From NCBI GenBank assembly GCA_958295665.1, contig OY282558.1:337253106-337317105 (forward strand): DNA of 64,000 nucleotides, given 5' to 3'. Positions 46,069 through 57,053 of the stretch are shown in pieces (position 1 is the first letter of the stretch; every line of letters begins with the position of its first letter). The notes beneath the pieces were generated by a model that had not been told where the DNA came from, did no database searches, and saw only the letters and a list, made by a program, of their open reading frames with translations. The translations under genes and the position numbers were made by a program. Source of the DNA: Tipula vernalis. Lineage: Eukaryota; Arthropoda; Insecta; Diptera; Tipulidae.

Positions 46069-47131
46069 TGTCTTTTCTGTCGTGGTTTTATCGAAAAATT
46101 TGCAACCGGGTAAACATTTTCGTGCATCGGAACCGAATTTCCAGTGATAAAAACATTGATCGTATTTTGGATTAATACGTTTTCGCGACGCTGATCGTGA
46201 TGAATTTCGAGAGGAAGGTTTAGTGACGGATCGAGAACGTGAATTTTGATACCCACCAAATAATTCCATAACCATTGATGTTAGTTGATTAATTTTGTGG
46301 TCTGTCTCTGTAGCATTGTTAGCTGTTTCCGTAGTGTTGTGAAATGTTTCAGTACGGTTAGTTGAATTTGAATCCGTTGCAGTTGATGTAATGTTATTTA
46401 TTGAAGTCAAATTTGTTTGTCTCATGGTTTCTAAAATATTGTCAGCTCTTTCTGCTAATGTCATTAATGGAACGTCGTTCTCGAAAGTAGTCAAAATCAT
46501 TTGTACTTGTTCCGGTAGTCGTTTCATCCACATTCCACAGTTGTCTTAACATTTTCTAGTCAAAAGTCCGTCCAGCGTTAAGTCTGAATTTGTTCAGTAA
46601 CTGTGAAGGTTTCTGGTCGCCGAGAGTGAGTCCGTGTAAAATGTTATTCAGTTTAGTCTTTTCAGATTCGCTTAAAACTCGAGTAATTTCGCCTTTGAAA
46701 ATTGTATATGGAAATTGTCCTTTGTCACGTAGTATTAAGTACGCAAATGTGTCATGATGTCTTGCATCTAATGCAGCTAGAGCATGAGCATACATTGTGT
46801 TTTCCGTCTTAATGTTTGATAAGCCGAAAGACTGTTCCAAAATTGTAAACCATACTACAGGGTTTTGATTGTACAGTGGTTGAGGTGGTTTGAAAGCTTA
46901 ATGATTGATATTGCTTGTTAAAGGTTGTGTCACCGTTCGGTTGTCGTTAACTGGTGGAGTCGTTTCAGAACTTGAACTGGCTATGTCCGTTACGTTGATT
47001 CTGTTAATGTTACCGTAAGTTTGTCTAATTTGTTCGTCTACGTAGGTCCGTAGTTGTTCTTGTGTCATTGTGATGATTTTGTCGTGAGTGTCGTCCACTG
47101 GAATGGGAGTACCATCAGGATTAAAACTCAT
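46060..47131 (-). pseudogene. gag: Gypsy 2 gag
   Basis: The start is ATG at 47131-47129 (MSFNPDGTPIPVDDTH). The capsid region contains NQNPVVWFTILEQSFGL, LILRDKGQFPYTIFKGEI and LHGLTLGDQKPSQLLNKFR, then MWMKRLPEQVQMILT. A knuckle CFYHWKFGSDARKCLPGC lies near 46150. Lesions are TAA for a Gln codon near 46898, TAG for a Glu codon at 46556-46558, and a small duplication near 46535 that shifts the frame. The end overlaps the frameshift signal. The knuckle type matches Gypsy 1, so the two elements are related. Confidence 0.88.
46063..46069 (-). promoter_or_regulatory. putative -1 ribosomal frameshift site (A AAT TTT)
   Basis: In the gag frame the last codons are ACA AAT TTT then TAA. The heptamer A AAT TTT has the form X XXY YYZ, and slipping back one base opens the pol frame exactly before the gag stop. 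A downstream RNA structure was not assessed. Confidence 0.7.
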
Positions 47132-47688
47132 TTTTTTAAAAATTAAAAATGTTATGTTTTAATTTTAATGTGGCGAAACGGAAATTTTTGAACAAAATAG
47201 AAAACGAAAAAAAGAAGCAAGAAACACTTGATAGAATCAATATACCAAACGAAATGAACCCATATGACGACGTTAAATAAAATTTAATGAGTAAAACGAA
47301 AATTTAATGTTGATTTACTTTTTTAAAATTTATTTGAGCTTAGTTAAAAATGTACTCACGGTTTGTTCCCCGCTGACAGTGCACCAAAGATCTTTCCAAA
47401 AAATTTGTAGATGATTGGATGTTGTATTTTCCGCTGATTATCTGATCCGGTTGGTTCGTTATACAATATATCCACGTTGTAGCTCGTGATGAAAAGATTA
47501 ATTATTTAAAGATGTTTTCTTCTTGCTTTTATAAATAAAGATGTTTTTTCTTATTTGTTTTTTTTAAAAATAAAGATGTTTTTCTTAGTTGCTTTTGCCA
47601 GTTAAAGATGTGTTTTTATAATTAAAAATGTTTTAATAGCTGTGTTGGCTCTTAATAACACAAATAAATTGTTGTTGACGTTGTGGAT

Positions 47689-47705
47689 CACGTCGGGGTC
47701 ACCAA
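47689..47705 (-). promoter_or_regulatory. Gypsy 2 primer-binding site
   Basis: The minus strand reads TTGGTGACCCCGACGTG right after the 5' LTR end. This is the expected place for the tRNA primer to pair. I do not assign the tRNA. A degraded version starts Gypsy 1 (22058). Confidence 0.7.
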
Positions 47706-48159
47706 TTTGGGGTTGGTGAAAATCTTTTGTATATATATATTTTCGTATGTTACTCAATATATTATTAAAAACCCCAATTTAAATTTATACTAACACAACT
47801 TGATTTATTTAATATTATATAGCTATTTATTTTTTAAATAACACATGTATCTTCATAACATAACTTTATATAATATTTATTTTGATAATTAAAAAATGAT
47901 TTTAACATTTATTTTTTAAAAGCATAGCTAAATTTTTCTGCTATATTTTTCCAGTTTTTCCTTTTGGTAATCAATAATCATAAAACAATATATTTTTTTG
48001 CTTTTTATTTTTATTTCTATGTGCACTGCGTTTAGGCAAAAAAAGTTCTTCCATATTTTAACCAAGCTCAATTATTCCGAAAACATAAAGACTTTAACTA
48101 AGTTCATTTCGTTTGTTAAAAATGTTCATATGTGTGTTTACACATGAAATGTCCCCACA
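47706..48159 (-). repeat. Gypsy 2 5' LTR
   Basis: 454 bp, matching 42363-42812 with six substitutions and a 4-bp AGCT insertion near 47820. On the minus strand it begins TGTGGGGACATTTCATG. Confidence 0.92.
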
Positions 48160-48205
48160 GATTCGTTGCATTTCGGGTTCTTTTGCCTAAATTTGTCCGC
48201 CGCCG

Positions 48206-48749
48206 CACTATGGGATATTTCGACTTTTTCTGTTTCAAAATCAAATAAGTCGGAATCCAGTCGGTCGATCAACATGAAATTTTTGGAAGATGATGTTCGA
48301 ACTATCAGAAATCACAGAAAAATGACCAGAAATGTTGATGTTTACTGTATGGTCCAGGATAACTCGTTAAAGTTGACGGTTTTCGCAAAAAAATCACAAA
48401 AGTCACTGTAGATCAATGGAATTTTTTTTTTATTTAATGTTTGTAAACGATATTTTGATGTATTTTTTCCCGCTGAATTCAAATCTGCCCCTTAAAATTT
48501 TGTAGGATTTTTTTTTCACCCAGAAAATCGGGAAAAACGTGTAAAATCGCCAAAATTTTGTCTTTTATGGCTCCGTAGGATTTGTTCTCATTCTATACAG
48601 TTATAAAACTCTGTCATTTTATGTTTTTTACAATGCTGAAGGTAAATATATGTTTGATTATATAAACTGTATAATAATTACGTCATACGACCCACATTTA
48701 CGCATGAGCGCGCGTGTTTTAGCGCAAAAAAGGAAACAACTCTTTATTT
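48206..48749. repeat. Transib left terminal inverted repeat
   Basis: 544 bp, nearly identical to the reverse complement of 55814-56356 with only scattered differences. A 23-bp spacer after the CACTATG heptamer leads to CAAAATCAA, reminiscent of an RSS layout. Confidence 0.93.
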
Positions 48750-50350
48750 AACACTTGCTGGAGCAGAGAAAAAATGAGAAAAAAGCTTATCCTTATGTAT
48801 TTTTGCTCGCTGAACACGAATCCGCCATTGTTTTTGGCCTATGTAGCCCCGGTTCTTTCATAACCTCAAAAAATACTCCAAAAAGAAGTTTTACTCGGAT
48901 AAGACTCGCAAAAGTAAGCAAAAAATTAGATGAAAAGCTTATTTTTATGTATTTTATCCCACTAATCACTAATCTAACTTTGTTTTAGGTCCTCTAGAAC
49001 GTTCGATCGTCTCTAACTCTAAATAACACGTTATGAATGCAGATAAACGTGATTTAAAATTGCAGCGGGGTTACAAACAAAGCTTACAACTACGCATGAC
49101 ACCTTGCTTTTCTTAAATTTAATTATTGTTTTGGCTCATATTTTTTGTCGCAGATATCCCCTTAAATAATTATGTTAGTCATTCGGTTGTATTTGCAAGT
49201 TTTATCAAATATTGTCAGGTTTTGATAAATTTGGTATATGCAAACGAATTAATATTTATGCTATATATGTATTATTAATAATATAAGAATATATAAATTT
49301 ATTTTTTAAATAAATAAATAATATAATAATTAATCTATAATTAGGTTCCTGTGAGGCGAAACAATACATAGAAATGAGTTTGTCCAAAACTTTATAACCA
49401 CCCCTGCAATTTTCAATCACATTTACGAGATCTGCATAAATGAGGTGTTATTTAAATTTTGAAATTTATATAAATCGGCAATTAAATTTATTAAAAAAAA
49501 AAAAAATTTAATCGACATATAATAGGTATATTGTAATTTACAAAGTTTTAATACATCAAAATAATAAACACGAGAAACTGCGTTGTTTTGCTTTGTTTAG
49601 AACTGTGTACTTTACCGATTCCTGACTTGTTTTCTTTTTCGTCAGAGCTACAGTTCTTTAAATTTTACCTATTATTTTGAAAGAATGTTGTTCATAATGT
49701 AATTTTAGCGTGTCATGAGTATTAGTATAACTTTGACAGTTGATGTGTGCATAGCAAAGAGATAATAAGATATTTCATACGTAAATTTACTTACATCGCG
49801 ATTTTCATAAGTGGTGTTAACTTTTTTAATTAATTGTACTTTCACGTGTAATCATGACATAAAATAAGGGTAAGTGTAAAGTAATATTTTAAAACTCATT
49901 TAAAGCCATAATTTTTTTCATAAAAGCATCCAAAACTTAGTGTATTTAAAATTTTTAAAAGAGTAACATTTCTCTATACTATTATTTCAACTATTTTATT
50001 TATCACAATAATTATAATTTTTTAAGTAACTGTTGTATTTGCAATATAATGAATGCTACTATTAACATATTATAAGAAACTTAAGTAACCGTCTTTGTAT
50101 ATTTGAGTGATATTGTCATAAATTTATTTGTTAAAATTTTAAATTTTATTTGTTAGTTTTACAAGAATAGTTATCTTAAAGTTATTTTAAATTATAGTAC
50201 TTTTAAAATAATAATTTTTTTTTTGTTTGTGTATTATAGATATTCTTTACAATAAGTTCAGTTATCAAAATATAGAAACCCGTATGATAATAATATAATT
50301 CGAAATTAGAGCTTTTTGTGAATTTTACTCCAATTAATCAGAGGTACAAT
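48750..50350. other. Transib internal region, no gene recognised
   Basis: AT-rich sequence between the left TIR and the transposase start. It probably contains the element promoter or 5' UTR. A TTTTTTTTGTTTG...TTATAG acceptor-like site lies near 50215-50240, upstream of the ATG. Confidence 0.45.
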
Positions 50351-52719
50351 ATGGGACGAAAAAGGAAGAATAATAGGAATTCTAACGTAAAAGGAAGGCC
50401 AAAAAAAGGCGGTCGACTTAGCATTAACAGTGGTCGAAAAAGAAGTACGTTGAAAAATGCATGAGAATCAACTTTGCGTAGATGAGCTCATAATCTGCTC
50501 AGTGATCCCAACTATAATGAGACAGTAATATCTATCGCAAAAAATATGATCAACTTGAAAAGTAACAACAGCCAGGATGAACAAAACGAAATAAATGATC
50601 CTCGAGAAAGGCATACGCCCAGTTCGGCCTTAGCTTTCTTAATTAAAAACGAGTACACAAGACGGCAATATGAAGCAATAATTGCTGATACAAAAGCATT
50701 AGGCTGCGATATTTATCCGTGTTATACCATTGTCATGAAAGAAAAAAAAAACTGTTATCCACGTTAATATGAAATAATAAATGATATCGAGGTCTGCGTT
50801 AGTTTACAAGAGCTACTCATTATTACTGGTGAGCGATTGTGCAAAGCAATAATACACGACTGGCCTGATGAAACATATCGTAACTTGCAGATGCGTGTAT
50901 CAATAGGATTTGATAGTTCTTCGTGTCATAAAAATCATCAGCAAAAGTTCGAAAATGTAGAGTATGAAAATAAAAACGCTCAAGTATCACTCTTTGTTAC
51001 TTGTATTGGAGTGATTCAACTTTTTCACTCAACAAATAGTAAGTGCAATTGGATAAACCCAACTCCCATGAGTATAAGATTTTTTAGACCTGTGAGACTT
51101 TGTTATGAGAAAGAAACCCCTGAAATACAAAAAAAGAGTACGCACGATTACTTACAGAAATAAAGTTTCTTTCTTCGTATACCTTTACCTTGGCAAAAGG
51201 AAAATCAGTACGTCTTCAATATGAAGTTTTCCCTACTTTATTCGACGGTAAATGTTTGAATACGATTATTGACAATCCGTCTTCGTCAAGATGCCCATGT
51301 TGTAATCTCACAACGACTGCATTTGGTGACTTAAAAAATAAATTTACACCAAAGGTAAATTCATTAAATTATGGATTAGGTATTCTACATTGTGAGATTA
51401 AAGCCTTTCAACACTTAATGAATATAAGTTACCGCAAACCTTTCAAGCACTGGGAGAGAACTGACAAAGATAAAGGTGCGAACTATTACTTATTTTTAAC
51501 AATATATGATTACTTATTCATTTGTCCAAGAAAAAAGAAATTATTTTACAATTTCAAATAATTATTATAGTTAATTATTTTGACGTTAAATGTTCTAATT
51601 TTTCTACTTTACAGTTTTAATATGGTCTTTATGCACTTTTTAAATCTGTATTTTGATAATAATATTTTATTTTGTTAGCTACGAGTATGTTAGATTTTAT
51701 TTACGCTTTTATAATTATATGTAAGAATGAATGGTATCTTTTAAAATAAAAAAAATTATAGAAATTATTAATTACAAATTAATTACCTAAAGTAATTTTA
51801 ATAAATAAATATTAAAACAAAATAATAATTATAATATACTAAAGAGAATCGAACTCAAGCATATATTTGATTTAATTACAGAATGCAATATAAATTTGTA
51901 AGATAAATAATTGTTAATTTAAGTAGGTTATTTACTACAAAATATTTTAATTTTTTAGATAAATACAAAGACAGGGAAAATGTTGTCAAAGAAAAATTGT
52001 ATGTAAAATTTCATATTAGAGCGGATCAACTTCTCCAAGGTACAGAGACAACCAATACAGGCAATCTAGCTCGCATATGTTTCAGAGAACCATCTACTTT
52101 TGCGAAACCACTAGAACTTGACAAACAGTTGGTTACAATCATAGCAATAGTTCTCGCAGCATTTAAATGCAAAAAACGACTAAATTTAGAGAAAATGGAA
52201 ACATTTTCTTTGGATACGTATAAATTATATTATACGCTATACCCGTGGGCAAAATGAACCCAACTACATACAAACTTTTGGTACACGGATGTCAGATCGC
52301 TAGAAATTTCCCTCTTCCTATGGCATACTTTGCAGAAGATGGGCTAGAATCATGGCACAAGTACTATAGGTCAAACACACAAGATCATTGTCGTCAAAAT
52401 TCTCGAATAAATCGTATTACAGATTTATACAACAGAGCGATTGAAATGAGTGATCCTTTAATATCCCTCATCGGAATAAAAAAGAGAATAGCTGTTTTTG
52501 CGCAAACATAAAATTTCAGCTGAAGTTAAGAGCCGCGTTTTCCATGAGAACTGCACTAGAACTCGATAAACTTTAAATTCCTTTTATTCCATGTAAAACG
52601 AAAAAAAATAAATTCTTAAAGCGCGAATGTGTAGTGTAGTTGATATAATTACATATTTTAAGTTTAAAAATTTCCCTATTCAGTTATTTCATCAATATTT
52701 TCTAATTTCTTGCTGACGT

Positions 52720-54470
52720 CATTACTTTATTTTTATTTATTTTATTTATTTATCAATATATGACATTTTTATTTTTTGGTTTTAATTAATTAAATTAAAT
52801 AATAGTAAGTTTTACTTAAGTTTATCTAAATACTAATGTTATCTTTAATGAATATATTTAACAAATTTAGAAAATTCTCGTACTTTAATTCTCTTAATTC
52901 ACCCAAAGTATAAAAATTACTTAGTGAATTATATAGCTTAACTCCATTGTAGGCTAATGATCGTTGGCAAAATGATTTACTATATAGCGGCAATCGAAAA
53001 TGAGTGTTTCTTGTATTATAGTTGTGAACTTCTCTATTAGTGCAGAGCATTGAATCTAAGTAATTTGGAAGTACTCCGTTTTCAAGGCGAAACAACAATT
53101 TCAGAACGTTAAAGTTAATCCTCTGCTTTATGGACTTCCACTCCAACACTTCAAGCATTTCTCGTATATGCGTTCTACTTTCTGCCCTTAAAATAGCTTG
53201 CATAAATCTATTTTGTATCTTTTGGAGACGATATATTTGTGTTTGGTTCATTATAAAAAATACTGATGAACAATAGTCAATATGTGGGGCAACAATTGAT
53301 TCGTAGAATATAATCTTTGTTTCAAGCGGCAGTTTGTCCTTAATTCTATTAAAAAGTCCCAATTTTTTATTCATCTTTTTAGCAATATAGTCCAAATGAT
53401 CGTTGAAATTTAAATTTTCATCAATAACAACACCCAGGTATTTATATTTTTTTACACGATCTATGATTTGGTTATCTACTTTTATATTTTCATCACATTC
53501 TATTGTAGTCCTTATTGACATTACCATATACTTAGTTTTTGAAATATTAAGTGATAGCTTGTGGAACATTAACCATTTCCTTAAATTCTCTAAATCTTGG
53601 TTTATTTTTTGTACAGCTTCTATAAGGGTTGGTGCAGAAGTTGTAATTAGCGTATCATCTGCAAACATATTCACTTTACAATCTTTTATGACTGTGACTA
53701 TATCATTAATATATAGGATGAAAAGCAATGGTCCTAATATAGATCCCTGGGGAACTCCTAGATTGTTTGGTGTCAATTTAGAGACACAGTTATCTATCTT
53801 TGTGTATTGTTGCCTTCCTTCGAGATAATTAGTGAACCATTCAAGTTCTTTCCCTTGTACTCCATATTTAATGAGCTTTTTAAGCAAAATTTTTCTATCG
53901 ATTGTTTCAAAAGCGCGTTTAAAATCCAGTAAAACTGAAACCACAACTTTATTATCATTTATTTCTGCCTTCCAGTTATCTAGCATTAGATTTAATGCTG
54001 TTTCGCATGAGTACAGCTCTCGAAATCCGGATTGTTGGTCGACTAGTATATTATTTTTGTTAATGTGGTTGATTAATTGATTTTTAATTACACGTTCCAT
54101 TATCGCTTCATACGGTGGCAACATATTGATTGGGCGTAATTCTTCTGGTGTCATCGGTTTAGTAGTTTTGGGAATTGGTATTACTGTTGATATTTTCCAT
54201 GATTCAGGTACTTTAGCTTGATTTAAACTTTGATTAATTAACTCTGTGAAATTTTTTGAGAATATTTGATTTTTCATCGCATCCATCATGACAGTTCGAT
54301 TTATTCCATCTATTCCTGCATTAGAATTCATGCTACTTATAATTTTGGATAAATCCTGATGAGTTACATTTTGAAAACAGAATTTTTCTGAGCATTTATC
54401 CACATCCGAAAAATCCCACTTACACGCAACAACACTCGACTCCCCCCCAATTACACGCAACAACACTCGA
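52720..54470 (-). mobile_element. 5'-truncated CR1/Jockey-group LINE (LINE 4)
   Basis: The RT-only ORF is followed by a tail rich in TAAATAAATAAA at about 52720-52762 on the minus strand. The 5' end falls in a short tandem duplication, TCGAGTGTTGTTGCGTG, present twice near 54420-54470. The target duplication was not resolved. Confidence 0.75.
52826..54436 (-). CDS. LINE 4 reverse transcriptase, 5'-truncated but uninterrupted frame
   Basis: The frame reads without stops for about 535 codons. The first codons come from the tandem duplication, so the natural start is missing along with the endonuclease. RT motifs are ISTVIPIPKTTKPMTPEELR, RPINMLPPYEAIMERVIKNQ, QQSGFRELYSCETALNLML, VVVSVLLDFKRAFETIDRKI (Asp), GVPQGSILGPLLFILYINDI and NMFADDTLIT (catalytic FADD near residue 268). 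KYLGVVIDENLNFNDHLDYI and a CR1/L2-like C terminus follow. An uninterrupted frame implies a recent insertion. Without an endonuclease it is dead on arrival. Confidence 0.88.
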   Translation of the reverse strand, partial: SVVACKWDFSDVDKCSEKFCFQNVTHQDLSKIISSMNSNAGIDGINRTVMMDAMKNQIFSKNFTELINQSLNQAKVPESWKISTVIPIPKTTKPMTPEELRPINMLPPYEAIMERVIKNQLINHINKNNILVDQQSGFRELYSCETALNLMLDNWKAEINDNKVVVSVLLDFKRAFETIDRKILLKKLIKYGVQGKELEWFTNYLEGRQQYTKIDNCVSKLTPNNLGVPQGSILGPLLFILYINDIVTVIKDCKVNMFADDTLITTSAPTLIEAVQKINQDLENLRKWLMFHKLSLNISKTKYMVMSIRTTIECDENIKVDNQIIDRVKKYKYLGVVIDENLNFNDHLDYIAKKMNKKLGLFNRIKDKLPLETKIIFYESIVAPHIDYCSSVFFIMNQTQIYRLQKIQNRFMQAILRAESRTHIREMLEVLEWKSIKQRINFNVLKLLFRLENGVLPNYLDSMLCTNREVHNYNTRNTHFRLPLYSKSFCQRSLAYNGVKLYNSLSNFYTLGELRELKYENFLNLLNIFIKDNISI

Positions 54471-54889
54471 TAAATTCATGGGTTTATCCAGTGTAACTAA
54501 AAAATAAGCTATAATTATCATTATTTATTGCTGTAACAACTTAAAATGTGTATTTATGTGAAATGCACTACACATTATCACTTTATGAAATTAATTTTTT
54601 TTCTGTTTACATAGAATAAAAGGAATTAAAAATTTATCGAGTGCTAGTGCAGTTCTCATGGAAAACACGACTAAGAATTACATAAAGAAAAAGTGAGTAT
54701 TGGAAATAAAAATGTAACACATTTTGTCTCCTTTATTTTAAAATTGATATAATTTTTTAGTCTTCTTGAGTCAACATTTGATGAAGTAGAAATAGACGAC
54801 GAATGCAGTGATTCTGAAAAGGACGAGACTGAAATGATCACAAATGATGAATTTGAATCACAAAATATTTAGTATATATAATAGCATAA

Positions 54890-55052
54890 TGGTTCAATTT
54901 ATTGTATTATATTTGTAATTAAACTATTCGTAACATTTCTACGAATACAATTACTTCTTACCTTAATCTCATATTTTATCTATTTTATTACTAATCCGAA
55001 GACGAAATTAACTATGAATATTTACGTAAGTGCATATTTTTTAAATATATTA
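54890..55052. other. Transib 3' region, no gene
   Basis: AT-rich sequence after the transposase end. No motif recognised. Confidence 0.4.
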
Positions 55053-55556
55053 GGGGAGATGTGCCCAGTATACATAATGCCTAGTATGGATAATTTGATG
55101 TTTCCAGCTTCCAATAACAGATAGAGCTACTTTAGGTCGGTTTTTTCGTACGTATTTGTGGTCTAATAAACATACTTCGGTACCGTTATTTTAAATAAAT
55201 CACAGAAAAAGTTATAAGGAAAATAAGTAAATGTGCATTTCAAAAGTGTGAAAAGTTATTTTACGAGGATTGAAAATTGCACTTTTTAATATTGATGTCG
55301 CGACTATTCACGGGACATCGAATCGGGGCAATTCCTAATCATAGAGGGCTATGTAAGGAACAAATTCATTTGACAATTTTTCATTTTTGTGGAGGGTAAG
55401 TAAATAGGTACAGCCGAAATTGTTAAAATTATCCATACTGGACTAGTAGAAATTGAACTAGAGAACACGTAGAAATTTCGAATTCGAATATTCATCGCGT
55501 TGCTTAAAAGTTATGCCCAAAACAGCTAAGGGTATCCGTACTGGGCACACTTCCCC
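55053..55556. mobile_element. 504-bp MITE with TA flank
   Basis: GGGGAGATGTGCCCAGTA at the left and TACTGGGCACACTTCCCC-type sequence at the right are inverted copies, flanked by TA on both sides (55051-55052 and 55557-55558). No coding sequence. The TA flank fits a Tc1/mariner or pogo-type non-autonomous element. Confidence 0.8.
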
Positions 55557-55577
55557 TATATATATTATACACGCGCG

Positions 55578-55764
<187 letters not shown>

Positions 55765-55813
55765 GCATACACAAACATCAGAATCGCGATGTAGACAATC
55801 CCAAAACCCTGCA

Positions 55814-56356
55814 AATAAAGAGTTGTTTCCTTTTTTGCGCTAAAACACGCGCGCTCATGCGTAAATGTGGGTCGTATGACGTATTTATTATACAGTTTAT
55901 ATAATCAAACATATATTTACCATCAGCATTGTAAAAAACATAAAATGACAGAGTTTTATAACTGTATAGAATGAGAACAAATCCTACGGAGTCATAAAAG
56001 ACAAAATTTTGGCGATTCTACACGTTTTTTCCCGATTTTCTGGGTGAAAAAAAAATCCTACAAAATTTTAAGGGGCAGATTTGAATTCAGCGGGAAAAAA
56101 TACATCAAAATATCGTTTACAAACATTAAATAAAAAAAATTTCCATTGATCTACAGTGACTTTTGTGATTTTTTTGCGAAAACCGTCAACTTTAACGAGT
56201 TATCCTGGACCATACAGTAAACATAAACATTTCTGGTCATTTTTCTGTGATTTCTGATAGTTCGAACATCATCTTCCAAAAATTTCATGTTGATCGACCG
56301 ACTGGATTCTGACTTATTTGATTTTGAAACAGGAAAAGTCGAAATATCCCATAGTG
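55814..56356. repeat. Transib right terminal inverted repeat
   Basis: Inverse of 48206-48749. The outer end reads CCCATAGTG, followed by CGCCG. Confidence 0.93.
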
Positions 56357-56373
56357 CGCCGTATAGGAGGCAT
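56357..56373 (-). pseudogene. Helitron B start codon fragment, cut off by Transib
   Basis: The minus strand from 56373 reads ATGCCTCCTATACGGCG (M-P-P-I-R-R), ending at the Transib duplication. The frame continues at 48205 (TNLGKRTRNAT) and then beyond Gypsy 2. MPPI-R compares with MLPIRGR at the start of Helitron A (37402). The 8-kb Transib therefore separates the ATG from the rest of the gene. Confidence 0.82.
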
Positions 56374-56545
56374 ATTTAGTATAAATGAGTCACAAACACA
56401 CAACACTTTATAAATGAGTCACAAACACACAACACTTTTTTAATTTTATAGAAATTTGTGGCTTTTAGATTTAGTAATATTATAGATTGACAAATATCGA
56501 CATTAATATTTATACGATACTAACGGCACTTAATTGTTTTGCCTT

Positions 56546-56697
56546 GAATGTTTTTGTCCCTTTCTTTTTTTTGAGTTTCATATGCAAGAATATAAATGCA
56601 CAATAAAACAGGCGTTGTTTTTATTGTAGAGTTGTTTTGTTGTATTTTATATTCGTGCATATGAAAATCAAAAGAAAGAAAGGGACAAAAACATTCG
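56546..56697. repeat. 50-bp inverted repeat near the Helitron B 5' end
   Basis: GAATGTTTTTGTCCCTTTCT on the left and AGAAAGGGACAAAAACATTC on the right begin arms of about 50 bp with a 50-bp loop. It lies upstream of the Helitron gene and could be a leader hairpin or a small insertion. Confidence 0.85.
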
Positions 56698-56869
56698 TAT
56701 AGAAAAGTGTTTTTTTAGACTTTTTCAGGCAATTTTTTAAATTTTTCTCTCCGTAGGACCCATCCTCGTACTTCAAGGAATATTCTAAAAAAATAATTAG
56801 CGAAATCGGTTCAGCTGCTCTCGAGATTTGCGCTTAGCAACACTTCATTTTTATATTATAGATATTATT

Positions 56870-57053
56870 TTGCATTCTTTAATCGTCTTTTGAGTCTAGC
56901 AGACGTAATTTTTATTTTATTCTAAAATAATTATTTTTATTAATTTGTTGAATCTAAATTTAAATAAAAAATTGTAGCTTCTAAAATATTCTGAAATACA
57001 TTTTGTTGTTAATAATTGCTCGACAATTATTAATTGTTTAATTGTTGTTTTTT
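56870..57053. other. no gene seen
   Basis: AT-rich spacer outside Helitron B. Confidence 0.4.

Larger units (their letters stand above)
42363..48159 (-). mobile_element. Gypsy-like element 2, nearly complete and young
   Basis: The element has two LTRs (42363-42812 and 47706-48159), a primer-binding-like site, gag, pol and a polypurine tract, all on the minus strand. GATT at 42359-42362 and 48160-48163 is a perfect 4-bp target duplication within the Helitron B gene. The LTRs differ by six visible substitutions and one 4-bp indel, about 1.3%. Gag has two stops and a frameshift and pol has one frameshift, so this copy is not autonomous despite its youth. Confidence 0.93.
52532..54671. mobile_element. 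unclassified TIR element nested in the Transib transposase
   Basis: The left end GCCGCGTTTTCCATGAGAAC and the right end are inverted copies over about 130 bp (52532-52662 and 54541-54671). TAAGA at 52527-52531 and 54672-54676 is a 5-bp target duplication. Taking it out makes the transposase frame run on to a splice donor. It contains LINE 4. Without the LINE it would be a hairpin of a few hundred bp with no coding sequence. The superfamily is unknown. Confidence 0.75.
50351..54869 (+). pseudogene. Transib transposase (RAG1-related), decayed
   Basis: The start is ATG 50351 (MGRKRKNNRNSNVKGRPKKG, AT-hook-like). In-frame stops lie at 50462, 50483 and 50765, and a frame change near 51163. Recognisable parts are SSALAFLIKNEYTRRQYEAI, MRVSIGFDSSSCHKNHQQKF (first catalytic Asp), VFPTLFDGKCLN (second Asp), a CPCC pair with NYGLGILHCEIKAFQHL, a likely intron about 51475-51958, GTETTNTGNLARICFREP, TYKLLVHGCQIARNFPLP and AEDGLESWHKYYR (Glu region). 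SDPLISLIG and HKISAEVK follow, then the nested element, an intron (about 54693-54762) and an acidic tail ending at the TAG at 54867. The family cuts DNA by hairpin formation like RAG1. This copy is inactive. Confidence 0.82.

Noticed and set aside
48166..48411. 81-codon plus-strand ORF starting in Helitron DNA
   Set aside because: It crosses the Transib terminus and lies mostly in the TIR, whose inverse copy at the other end is also non-coding. No motif.
48755..48988. 77-codon plus-strand ORF just inside the left TIR, as a second Transib gene
   Set aside because: No motif and no counterpart in Transib elements. Likely chance.
53403..53828. 141-codon plus-strand ORF
   Set aside because: Antisense shadow of LINE 4 reverse transcriptase.
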